Shown: piece after piece, positions 16,711 to 24,170 of the stretch
How the letters are laid out: every line of letters starts with the position of its first letter
How positions within the stretch are numbered: the first letter of the stretch is position 1
From: Candidatus Sulfotelmatobacter kueseliae
Lineage (GTDB): Bacteria > Acidobacteriota > Terriglobia > Terriglobales > Acidobacteriaceae
Reading direction: 5' to 3'
DNA length: 35,453 bases
Assembly: GCA_900290255.1 (NCBI GenBank)
Contig: OMOD01000135.1
Location: forward strand, 1-35,453
Translations under genes and position numbers: made by a program
The notes under the pieces: generated by a model
Database searches by the model: none
What the model was told of the DNA's origin: nothing
Seen by the model: only the letters and a program-made list of their open reading frames with translations

Positions 16711-16802
16711 GGCATTTGTGGGGACAGCCGCCCCCGGCTGTCCGGCGGAGCGGCATTTGTGGGGACAGCCGCCCTCGGCTGTCCGGCGGAGCGAAGCTCC
16801 GC
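16711..16802. repeat. 41-bp tandem repeat of GGGGACAGCCGCC palindromes
   Basis: Two copies lie back to back (16711-16751 and 16752-16792), differing at one base. Each contains a hairpin made from GACAGCCG and CGGCTGTC. The second copy and its extension (16759-16802) are identical over 44 bases to 31769-31812, upstream of the GH-D-like gene. It lies between two convergent genes. Confidence 0.9.
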
Positions 16803-16834
16803 GGCCGCGCCGACGCATCGTCTCTGAATCAGCC

Positions 16835-17836
16835 TCATAGCGCCGGCAGTCTGGCGCCGCCATACAAGCCCGCGTCGCTTCCCAGAAGCGCGGGCGTGAT
16901 GATCGTCACGCGCCGCGTATCAGGCCCTCCCTTGTTTCCCATCGGATCGGCGGGCGCCGTGGCCGCATAGACGACTGAGCGCTCGCGCACTACTTCAAAC
17001 ATCGTGGGGGCAAAGGCGTCCCACGCGGGTACCACTCCGCCGCCCACCACGTACATATTCAGGTTGAAGACGTTGACCAGATCGGCCAGCAATATGCCCA
17101 GGACGCGTCCGAAGCGCTGGAAGATCTGCCGGGCTGGTTCGTCACCGCCCATGGCCAGATCGTAGATCGCCTTGGCGCTGAACTCCGTGCCGGAAGCGGC
17201 AAGCCGGGCAAGTCCGGGCGCTTTGCCGGCCTCAATAGCTTCGCGGCCCATGCGCACAATGGCGGTAGCCGAGGCGTAGCGCTCGGCGCAGCCATGATTG
17301 CCGCAGCCGCAGGGAACGCCGTCGGGTTCGATGGTCACGTGGCCAAACTCACCCGACATCCCGTTCATGCCGTGAAAAATCTTTCCGTCAATCACGATGC
17401 CGCCGCCGATCCCGGTTCCCAGCGTAAGCATCGCCATATCGCCGCTTATATCACGGCCCGCTCCCAGCCACTTCTCGCCCAGCGCAGCCGTATTTCCGTC
17501 GTTCTCGAGAAACACGCGCGCGCCCAGACGCCGCTCGATTTCATCGTGCACGGGATACTCGGACCAGCCGGGCAGGTTCGCCGACTTGCGCAGCATTCCG
17601 GTTTCCATGTCAATGATGCCGGGAAAGCCGACGCCCACCCCGAGAAACTTGCCCCCGCTCTTGTACTGAGAGGTCAACTGTAGAATTGCATCGCACATTT
17701 CGCCGATCACGTGGCCCGGGCCCAGGGCGCCCTTGGTGCTGAGCGCGACCTTCTCGAGCATCTTGCCTTCCGTGCTGATGGCCGCAATGCGCAGGTTGGT
17801 GCCGCCGAGATCTACTCCAATAGAAAAGTCAGGCAT
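16835..17836 (-). CDS. ROK-family sugar kinase, glucokinase-like
   Basis: ROK proteins are ATP-dependent sugar kinases or sugar-sensing repressors. This one has no DNA-binding N-terminus, so it is probably a kinase. The ATP-binding start is FSIGVDLGGTNLRIA. The catalytic Asp lies in FLENDGNTAALGE. GEFGHVTIEPDG and the zinc motif CGCGNHGCAE are both present. At 333 residues it is normal to slightly long. ATG at 17836 is chosen because the conserved family N-terminus begins there; an open frame reaches 17878. Glucokinase activity is most likely, but other hexoses are possible. Its neighbour mutM is on the same strand after a repeat. Confidence 0.9.
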   Translation of the reverse strand: MPDFSIGVDLGGTNLRIAAISTEGKMLEKVALSTKGALGPGHVIGEMCDAILQLTSQYKSGGKFLGVGVGFPGIIDMETGMLRKSANLPGWSEYPVHDEIERRLGARVFLENDGNTAALGEKWLGAGRDISGDMAMLTLGTGIGGGIVIDGKIFHGMNGMSGEFGHVTIEPDGVPCGCGNHGCAERYASATAIVRMGREAIEAGKAPGLARLAASGTEFSAKAIYDLAMGGDEPARQIFQRFGRVLGILLADLVNVFNLNMYVVGGGVVPAWDAFAPTMFEVVRERSVVYAATAPADPMGNKGGPDTRRVTIITPALLGSDAGLYGGARLPAL

Positions 17837-17881
17837 AAACGCTACAGGGTAACACGCGAAAAGGCGGCACGGGAGCATTTT

Positions 17882-17947
17882 CGATTTGCGATTTCCGATT
17901 GCCGATTGGATGAGCGGTGCAATCGCAAATCGGCAATCGACAATCGG
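17882..17947. repeat. inverted array of GATTTGCGATT/ATCGGCAATCG repeats
   Basis: The left side (17882-17908) is composed of GATTTGCGATTTCCGATTGC-like units. The right side (17920-17947) carries near-complementary CAATCGCAAATCGGCAATCG units. It could fold as a long AT-richer hairpin between mutM and the ROK kinase gene. Confidence 0.75.
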
Positions 17948-17951
17948 AAAT

Positions 17952-18890
17952 TCACTTCTGGCACTTCGGGCAGTAATGGCTGCTGCGGCCGGCGATCACG
18001 ACCCGCTTGACGGCGGTTTTACAGACCAGGCAGGGCTCGCCTTCGCGGCCGTAGACGCGATGCTGGAGCTGGAAGAATCCCTCTTCGCCGTCCGCGTCGA
18101 CATAGTCGGAGATGGAGGAACCGCCGAGGGCGATCGCTTCCTGCAAGACTTCCTTCACCGATACGAGCAGCTTTCCCAGTTGCTCGCGGGTGAGGGTCGA
18201 GGCGCGGCGGCGCGGGCGAATGCCGGCGCGGAACAAAGATTCATCGGCATAAATGTTTCCCACGCCGCGCAGAAGTTTCTGGTTGAGCAGCGCGCTCTTG
18301 ATGGGAGTCTTGCGCCCGCGAAACAACGCGAGGAAGTGGTCCCGATCAATCTCCAGGGGTTCGATGCCGCCGGCATCAAAATCCGCGGCCCGGGCGACGC
18401 TCAAGCGGCCGAAGCGGCGGGGATCCACAAAGCGCAACTCCCGTCCCGAGGACAACCGGAGAATGGCGTGGGTGTGTTTTTCGACCTCCGTCTGCGGCTC
18501 GCACACTTGCAGGCGACCGGTCATGCCGAGATGGACAATCCACTGGGCTTTTGTGTTGGTGGGGCGGGCACTCCTGCCCGCCTTGGCCTGCGCTTCCGAT
18601 AAAGCCTGCGTGGACGGGGCTTCAGAGTTCTTCGTCTTCCGATTCCTACCCCGGCCTTTCGCGGGCGAGGGCGCCCCCGCCACATGATCTTGTTCCAGAT
18701 CGAAGACGATGTGTTTGCCCATGCGGTGGACAGCGGCAATGCGGCTGTGCTCCAGGATTGCGGCAATCTCCGAGGCGGGGGATTTCAGCGGCCCTTTTTT
18801 CTGGCCGAGCCAGACGGATTCGACCACGTCTCCGGTCACGCGCCTGGCCAGGCCGCGGGCAATGGTTTCGACTTCGGGAAGTTCGGGCAT
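17952..18890 (-). CDS. mutM: formamidopyrimidine-DNA glycosylase with an internal insert
   Basis: This base-excision repair enzyme removes oxidised purines such as 8-oxoguanine and cuts the backbone. The N-terminus PELPEVETI supplies the catalytic Pro and Glu. MGKHIVFDL holds the conserved Lys (K59). NQKLLRGVGNIYADE marks the helix-two-turn-helix. The zinc finger CLVCKTAVKRVVIAGR to CPKC ends the protein, so it looks intact. At 312 residues it is about 40 longer than usual. The excess is one segment, about residues 69-116, between FDLEQD and WIVHLGMTGRL. This segment is rich in Ala, Lys, Arg, Ser and Pro, unlike the rest, and is encoded by repeat DNA. Confidence 0.93.
   Translation of the reverse strand: MPELPEVETIARGLARRVTGDVVESVWLGQKKGPLKSPASEIAAILEHSRIAAVHRMGKHIVFDLEQDHVAGAPSPAKGRGRNRKTKNSEAPSTQALSEAQAKAGRSARPTNTKAQWIVHLGMTGRLQVCEPQTEVEKHTHAILRLSSGRELRFVDPRRFGRLSVARAADFDAGGIEPLEIDRDHFLALFRGRKTPIKSALLNQKLLRGVGNIYADESLFRAGIRPRRRASTLTREQLGKLLVSVKEVLQEAIALGGSSISDYVDADGEEGFFQLQHRVYGREGEPCLVCKTAVKRVVIAGRSSHYCPKCQK
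18543..18686. mobile_element. palindromic repeat inserted in frame in mutM
   Basis: This approximate segment encodes the extra 48 residues of MutM. It holds a perfect palindrome GGCGGGCA-CTCC-TGCCCGCC (18563-18582) and a second GC-rich imperfect palindrome (18661-18680, GCGGGCGAGGGCGCCCCCGC). Such sequence is typical of the intergenic repeats here, not of a glycosylase. The reading frame is open through the insert and the downstream motifs are intact. The edges are estimated from the conserved protein motifs on each side. Confidence 0.65.
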
Positions 18891-18959
18891 GAGGCTTGCT
18901 GGCCGGCTGTGGTTAGAGCCGTTCAGATATTATCCGACAGGACGTTGCCCCAAACCGCG

Positions 18960-19090
18960 TTGTCATTCCGAGCGGCCTTGCCGAGCCGAAAGGCGAGCCC
19001 CGAGCGAAGTCGAGGGGGAGGAACCTGCTTTTCACCGGCGGAACAGAACAGCAGGTTCCTCGCGCCAGAAACCGGCGCTCGGAATGACAA
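18960..19090. repeat. 131-bp palindromic element, TTGTCATTCCGAGCG ends
   Basis: The ends TTGTCATTCCGAGCG (18960-18974) and CGCTCGGAATGACAA (19076-19090) are perfect 15-bp inverted repeats. Internal complementary arms around AGGAACCTGC and GCAGGTTCCT also fit. A related element with CGTCATCCCGAG ends is at 23890-24006. It lies between the pirin and mutM genes. No gene is visible here. Confidence 0.88.
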
Positions 19091-19125
19091 GCCGTTGGAA
19101 CCCTGACCCAACCAACCACGACGCT

Positions 19126-20028
19126 TTACTTTTTCAAAAACGTTCCCTTCTCCAGGTCGCGGAATGCCTGCTGCAGTTGCTCCTGCGTGTTCATCACGAT
19201 CGGACCGTACCACGCCACGGGTTCTTCCAGCGGCTTGCCTGAAACCAGCAGGAAGCGAATTCCGTCTTCTCCGGCTTGCACTGCGACTTCGTCACCTCGA
19301 TCAAACAGCACGAGCGAGCGGTTGCTCGCCTCGGTCGGCGGATTCGTATCGGCCCATCCCACGCTCTCGGTCGGCACGGCGAGCGGACCGCTGGCGTTGC
19401 AGAATTTTCCGCTCCCGGCAAAAACGTAGGCGAAGGCATGGCGCGTGGTCGCCACGGGCAGAGTCTTCTTCTTGCCAGGAGCGACCGAGACATCGAGATA
19501 AGTCGGGTCGGCGGCGATGCCTTCGACCGGGCCGGTCTTGCCCCAGAATTTCCCGCAGACAATGCGCACGTGCGTGCCGTCATTGTCGGTGACCTCGGGG
19601 ATGTCGCCCGTCTTCACTTCCTGGTAACGTGGCGCCGTCATCTTGAGCGCCGCGGGAAGGTTCGCCCACAACTGGAACCCGTGCATGCGGCCGATCTTGT
19701 CGCCCTTGGGCATTTCCTGATGGATGATGCCGCTGCCGGCGGTCATCCATTGCACGTCGCCGGCGGAGATGGCGCCGCTGTTGCCCATGCTGTCGCCGTG
19801 CTCGACGGTTCCGGCGAGCACATAAGTGATCGTCTCGATGCCCCGGTGAGGATGCCACGGGAAACCCTTGAGATAGTCCTCGGGAACGTCGTTGCGAAAA
19901 TCATCGAGCAGCAGAAACGGATCGAACTCGTGGGTGTTGCCGAAGCCGAATGCACGCCGCAGGTGCACCCCCGCACCTTCGAGTGTTGGCTTGGATTCAA
20001 TGAGACGTTTAATCGGTCGAATGGACAC
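19126..20028 (-). CDS. pirin-family protein
   Basis: Pirins are iron-binding double-cupin proteins; some have quercetin dioxygenase activity and others regulate transcription or metabolism. The first cupin has FGFGNTHEFDPFLLLDDF, then the metal-ligand motif HPHRGIETI and the later IIHQEMP, giving a His-x-His and His-x-Glu set. The second half, from about residue 175, is the C-terminal cupin without ligands, as is usual. GTG at 20028 is chosen because TTGGAGGG lies just upstream. An earlier in-frame TTG is part of that ribosome site. It is monocistronic as far as can be seen. Confidence 0.93.
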   Translation of the reverse strand: MSIRPIKRLIESKPTLEGAGVHLRRAFGFGNTHEFDPFLLLDDFRNDVPEDYLKGFPWHPHRGIETITYVLAGTVEHGDSMGNSGAISAGDVQWMTAGSGIIHQEMPKGDKIGRMHGFQLWANLPAALKMTAPRYQEVKTGDIPEVTDNDGTHVRIVCGKFWGKTGPVEGIAADPTYLDVSVAPGKKKTLPVATTRHAFAYVFAGSGKFCNASGPLAVPTESVGWADTNPPTEASNRSLVLFDRGDEVAVQAGEDGIRFLLVSGKPLEEPVAWYGPIVMNTQEQLQQAFRDLEKGTFLKK

Positions 20029-20233
20029 TTTGCCCTCCAATGGCGGAGGCTATCTTGGTTGAGATATCCGCAGAGTTAGCTAATCCGCGAACATTTGATG
20101 CGCGAGGCGTGGGTTTAGACGCAAACCAAGCCTTAGGAATTTTGAGTGTAAACGTCAGTTCTCGTTCACTATCAAGAAAATCACCCAATTACCAACGTCA
20201 GGTATAGGGCTCTGATACTGCGAAATACCGGGG

Positions 20234-21658
20234 ATGACTCGTGAAACAATGTACTCAGTGTTGCAGGTAGGAGCCACCAAAAGCCGAGTCTCAGCGCGAA
20301 TTGTAGAGGTCTTGCTATCTCTCAAGCTCGCAATTGCTGTGGGGATGGTGGTGTCGGCGCGATATGCCTGGTTGTTGAGCCATGCTGAAAAGTGGGATAC
20401 ACCGGCGCAAATGCCCGCTTTCATCCTCTGTGAATTGCCCCTGGCGCTTTGCCTGGCCGCCCTCGCTACTGGTGAAAGGTCGGCACGCTACGTACGAAGT
20501 GCGGGGTTAGCCTTTGGTTCGGCTCTGAGCTTCTGCGTTGTCGCGCTTCCTTTGGGCTGCGACGTTGGCTTTCGGATCTGGGAGATGCGCAAGGGCTACC
20601 TGGTTGACTTCGAAAACTTCCTGCCAATCTGCGTGCTTACGGCTGTATGGATGCTGGCGGGAGCGTGGCGCTACGGCAGAAACAAACGACGAGTGTTCTT
20701 TGCATATGCGGGAGTCGGTGTCGGCTGTTTCGTTGCTGTTGCGCTGCTACTCACGGCCACATCAGTTCAAGGAAGCGGGGAAGCGAAGGAAAAAGCTCGC
20801 TATCAATCGCCAAACCTCTCGCCTTATTACCACGTCAGGGCAGTGGCGGCATGTCTGATCCGGCACCGTTTTCTTCATCGGGACGAGGGCTTTCCCTCGT
20901 CCCTGAGCAGCATCGGGGCAGACTGGAACTGCAGCCCGGAATTCAGTGATCCTTGGTCGTTGCCCGCATATTTGATCCACTACTCTACTCTCGATCATTC
21001 CAGCTCCGGGTTCGATGATTTCCGTCTGGAGTCGATTCCAGCCGATCGCAGCTACGTTCTCGGGCCCGTATCGGCAAGCGACAAGCGCGGCGAAGTTTTC
21101 GAATTCCGAGGGCTGGACGCTACGGCTGCTCAGCGCAAGGCTGCCCAAGGCCATTTCTCGGTGCAGACGGTTGATCCGGACACTATTCTTTATCACCTGC
21201 TCAACATGCGGGGACACATAAAGGCTTATATGGCCGCTCATGATCCGGCGAACGCTCCTGCCTCGCTTGATGGGATTGTGGACGAATGGGAGCTGAACAC
21301 GGGATGCGATTCTGAGGAGAGCGCTCAAGATCGTGTGATTGGCCGTCCCATGTCCGGCAGTTGCAGTTACAGGGTCAGCTATTTTCCTTCTGCGCCACCA
21401 GCGAACACTTTTGCGATTTCGTTGGAATGCGTGGCTTACGGCGCGAGATGCCTTCGCAGTTACTTTCTCGACTATGGTGGCAACATACACGCTACTCCCG
21501 AACCGCGTGCAGCAAAGGATCAGGACCCAGGATTGCTGCCCTGTGAAAGCATGCAGATTTGCAACGATCCTGTATGGACAACATCCCAGCAGCCTGGAGG
21601 CTTGACTTTCATGCGGGCAAGTCTACTGTACTCAATGCATAAGACGAATTGGTGGTAG
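20234..21658 (+). CDS. unrecognised membrane protein with twin extracytoplasmic segments
   Basis: I do not recognise the family. About five hydrophobic segments (about residues 24-48, 59-80, 89-112, 128-147 and 153-178) are followed by a long hydrophilic region of about 290 residues. Two parts of that region look alike: AACLIRHRFLHRDEGFPSSL followed by SSIGADWNC (about 203-231), and HIKAYMAAHDPANAPASLDG followed by DEWELNTGC (about 333-361). Both have a helix, a short PxSL turn and a Trp-to-Cys end, a pattern also seen in pseudopilin-like proteins. Several Cys residues suggest disulfides outside the membrane. Composition seems less GC-rich than its neighbours. ATG at 20234 has GGGG overlapping it; ATG at 20249 is an alternative. 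Confidence 0.7.
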   Translation: MTRETMYSVLQVGATKSRVSARIVEVLLSLKLAIAVGMVVSARYAWLLSHAEKWDTPAQMPAFILCELPLALCLAALATGERSARYVRSAGLAFGSALSFCVVALPLGCDVGFRIWEMRKGYLVDFENFLPICVLTAVWMLAGAWRYGRNKRRVFFAYAGVGVGCFVAVALLLTATSVQGSGEAKEKARYQSPNLSPYYHVRAVAACLIRHRFLHRDEGFPSSLSSIGADWNCSPEFSDPWSLPAYLIHYSTLDHSSSGFDDFRLESIPADRSYVLGPVSASDKRGEVFEFRGLDATAAQRKAAQGHFSVQTVDPDTILYHLLNMRGHIKAYMAAHDPANAPASLDGIVDEWELNTGCDSEESAQDRVIGRPMSGSCSYRVSYFPSAPPANTFAISLECVAYGARCLRSYFLDYGGNIHATPEPRAAKDQDPGLLPCESMQICNDPVWTTSQQPGGLTFMRASLLYSMHKTNWW

Positions 21659-21749
21659 GTCAGCTATGGTGCCAGCACCGGACGATTGGCGATAAATCCT
21701 GATTGCACTCATTGCCGCCGCAGCCGACGATCTCGCCGCCATCGAACAG

Positions 21750-23843
21750 CTATTTCTCTTCCACGATCACCAGGTCCCACGGCTTCAGCGTCACTAATTG
21801 AGCGGGTGCGAGGCTGGTGCTGGTCAGAAGATCCTCGCCCGGCTTGTACGGATAACGGAAGGTCTGCGGGTCGCTCGAATAATTCATGTAGTAGTGAAGG
21901 ACGCGGCCCTTGCGGTTGGTACCGTGTTTCACCCGCACGGGCGCAGGAAGTTCCTGATCCGGCCCGGCCAGGCCTGTCGCGCGGATTTCCTCCAGCAGCA
22001 CTTTTGCTTGCAGCGTGTCGGAAAGTGCCGTGCCTTCGTAGGTCAGTGTTCCGCTACCGAAGTGGTTGCGCGTGATCGCCGGATATTTTCCAAAGAATGG
22101 GTGGTCGTAATAGGCCAGCGCTTCGGCGCCTTCGAGGATCAGCATCTCGGCCCAATCTGAGACCTTGTTGTCAGCGCCGGCCTTGAACGGATCGCCCTTC
22201 AGCGCCAGCGGATGTGCCAGCGAAGAAAACTCCTGATAGCGGAACCCGGCGGCCTGGCGCAGCGGGCCCGGCGCCATGGTCCAGCGCACCGTGTCATATT
22301 CGTTGGTGAATCCGCTCTTGAATGCCATCACGACGCGGCCGCCGCCTCGGACGTACTCCACCAGCCGGTTCAGCACGTCGTCGCTTGCCACATAAAGCGG
22401 CGGCACGACAATCAGCTTGTAATCAGAAAAATTACTGCTCTCCGGGAAGATAAAATCCACGCCCACATTGTTGCGATGGAGAGCCGCGTACATCTGGTCG
22501 AGGATGGTGCGGTAGTTCACCGTGTCGCTGAACTTCATAAACTCGATGCCGTAATAAGAATCGTTGCTGTAAAGGATGGCGACTTTATTCGAGCGCGCGA
22601 GATCAACGATCTCCGGCCCGATGCGCTGCAGTTCGTGCGCGGTACGGCTGGCTTCGGCATAAACCCGGTTGGGTTCCAGATCGTGCGCCAGCAGACCCTT
22701 CCAGTAGGTTTCCTGCCCGTTGTGAATCGAATGCCAGTGCCAGTATTCCACCATGTTCGCGCCGGAAGAAAAGTGGGTGTAGGCGTCGAGGCGCAACTGC
22801 CCGTCGTAAGGTGGAAACTGCTCTTTGGAATCCCAGCCGATGGTCTGGGCGTTGGTTTCGGTCACCAGGTAGTTCGTCTTTTTCAATGAGCGCGTGTAAT
22901 CCCCCTGCATGGAAGATCCCATGCCGTCGAACTGGCCCTGCGTGCCGTGATAGGGATTGACCGCCATCACGTCCATGCTGGCGGCGATGTCGTGCTCGTT
23001 GACTTCAGGGCGCGGAGGCCCGGCCAGGTCGTGAGTGATGAACTGGTCGGGCCGCTTGTATTGATTCACAATGCCCGCCTGCCAGGCCAGGAAGTCGGTC
23101 GTGATCCACTGCTGGTAGCGTTCCCACTCCAGCTTCCATCCCGGATTGATGATTCCCTCCTCGGGAGGAATTTCCGTCCAGTCGTTCAGGCGCTGGCCCC
23201 AATAGTTCAGCAGCCAGACCTTGTTCAGTTCGTCCACGGTCTTGAACTTCTTTTGCAGATAGCTGACGAATCCCGCCTGCACATCGTGATTGGCGGCGCG
23301 CCCGGCGGAAGTTTCATTGTCAATCTGCCAGCCGATCACAGCCGGATTGTTCTTGTAATGCTCCAGCAGCTTGCGGATCACGCGCTCGCAGTAAAAGCGG
23401 TAGGTCGGATTCATCAGGTCGGTGTTCTGGCGGTAGCCGAGCGTGATCGTATGCCCGTCGAAGCCCGTGATGAAAATTTCCGGATGCTCTTTATACATCC
23501 AGGCCGGAACCGAGTAGGTGGGCGTGCCCAGAATGACTTTGATGCCCGCTTTCTGCATGCGGTCGATCACGCGATCCATCCAGGCAAATTCGAAGCGGCC
23601 GTCTTCCGGCTCCCACAATCCCCAACTCGACTCGCCCATGCGCACCACGCTGAGACCGGCCTGCTGCATGAGCTGCACGTCCTGGTCGAGGCGCTCGTAA
23701 GGCATGTATTCGGTGTAGTAGGCGGCGCCGTAAAGAACGGTATCCATTTTGTTGGGAGCGAAGGCCGCTCCGTTCTGGGCAAGGGATGCTAGAGCCGTCG
23801 TGAGGAACAGCGGAAGAATGAAATAGCAGATGTATTTGTTCAT
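21750..23843 (-). CDS. secreted GH42 beta-galactosidase
   Basis: GH42 enzymes hydrolyse beta-galactosides with retention, and this one should act outside the cytoplasm because a signal peptide (residues 1-22, ending ASLAQ) is present. The TIM barrel begins YGAAYYTEYMPYERLDQDV. The acid/base is E177 in GWQIDNETS and the nucleophile is E329 in YLVTETNAQT. The barrel is followed by a trimerisation-like domain (about 400-620) and a beta domain that ends the 697-residue protein, all normal for GH42. It is the last gene of the glycan cluster. A palindromic element and 327 bp separate it from the beta-helix gene upstream, so it may also be transcribed alone. No ribosome site is evident. Confidence 0.94.
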   Translation of the reverse strand: MNKYICYFILPLFLTTALASLAQNGAAFAPNKMDTVLYGAAYYTEYMPYERLDQDVQLMQQAGLSVVRMGESSWGLWEPEDGRFEFAWMDRVIDRMQKAGIKVILGTPTYSVPAWMYKEHPEIFITGFDGHTITLGYRQNTDLMNPTYRFYCERVIRKLLEHYKNNPAVIGWQIDNETSAGRAANHDVQAGFVSYLQKKFKTVDELNKVWLLNYWGQRLNDWTEIPPEEGIINPGWKLEWERYQQWITTDFLAWQAGIVNQYKRPDQFITHDLAGPPRPEVNEHDIAASMDVMAVNPYHGTQGQFDGMGSSMQGDYTRSLKKTNYLVTETNAQTIGWDSKEQFPPYDGQLRLDAYTHFSSGANMVEYWHWHSIHNGQETYWKGLLAHDLEPNRVYAEASRTAHELQRIGPEIVDLARSNKVAILYSNDSYYGIEFMKFSDTVNYRTILDQMYAALHRNNVGVDFIFPESSNFSDYKLIVVPPLYVASDDVLNRLVEYVRGGGRVVMAFKSGFTNEYDTVRWTMAPGPLRQAAGFRYQEFSSLAHPLALKGDPFKAGADNKVSDWAEMLILEGAEALAYYDHPFFGKYPAITRNHFGSGTLTYEGTALSDTLQAKVLLEEIRATGLAGPDQELPAPVRVKHGTNRKGRVLHYYMNYSSDPQTFRYPYKPGEDLLTSTSLAPAQLVTLKPWDLVIVEEK

Positions 23844-23889
23844 CAGTTTTTTCAGTAGTGGCTCAACTTGAATTCTATCCCCGGTCAGG

Positions 23890-24006
23890 CGTCATCCCGA
23901 GGGCCCGCGCTTTCACCAGCGGGCCGAGGGATCTGGCGCGCCCCACCCAGGCGCTCCGCGCGAGATCCCTCGCTCCGCCTGAAAAGCGGCTGCGCTCGGG
24001 ATGACG
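23890..24006. repeat. 117-bp palindromic element, CGTCATCCCGAG ends
   Basis: CGTCATCCCGAG (23890-23901) and CTCGGGATGACG (23995-24006) are perfect 12-bp inverted repeats. Inner arms GAGGGATCT and AGATCCCTC also pair. It is the second member of the family at 18960-19090. It lies in the 327-bp spacer inside the carbohydrate cluster. The rest of the spacer shows no gene or clear promoter. Confidence 0.88.
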
Positions 24007-24170
24007 ACGCCGAAAAAGGTGAAGATTGGTCAAAATTGAAACTGCGCCATCATGAGTTTTTCAATTCGCTCGACGGTCGATGCGGCAGGCTGGTGCGGCA
24101 TTCGGAGATTTCCCTGGTTCCGTTTCGCGCGATTGTTCCATGCGAGGGACAGACCGCACCCAGCCACAAT

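Noticed and set aside
18891..19125. Small gene in the spacer between mutM and pirin
   Set aside because: Short frames here coincide with the palindromic element and have no ribosome site.
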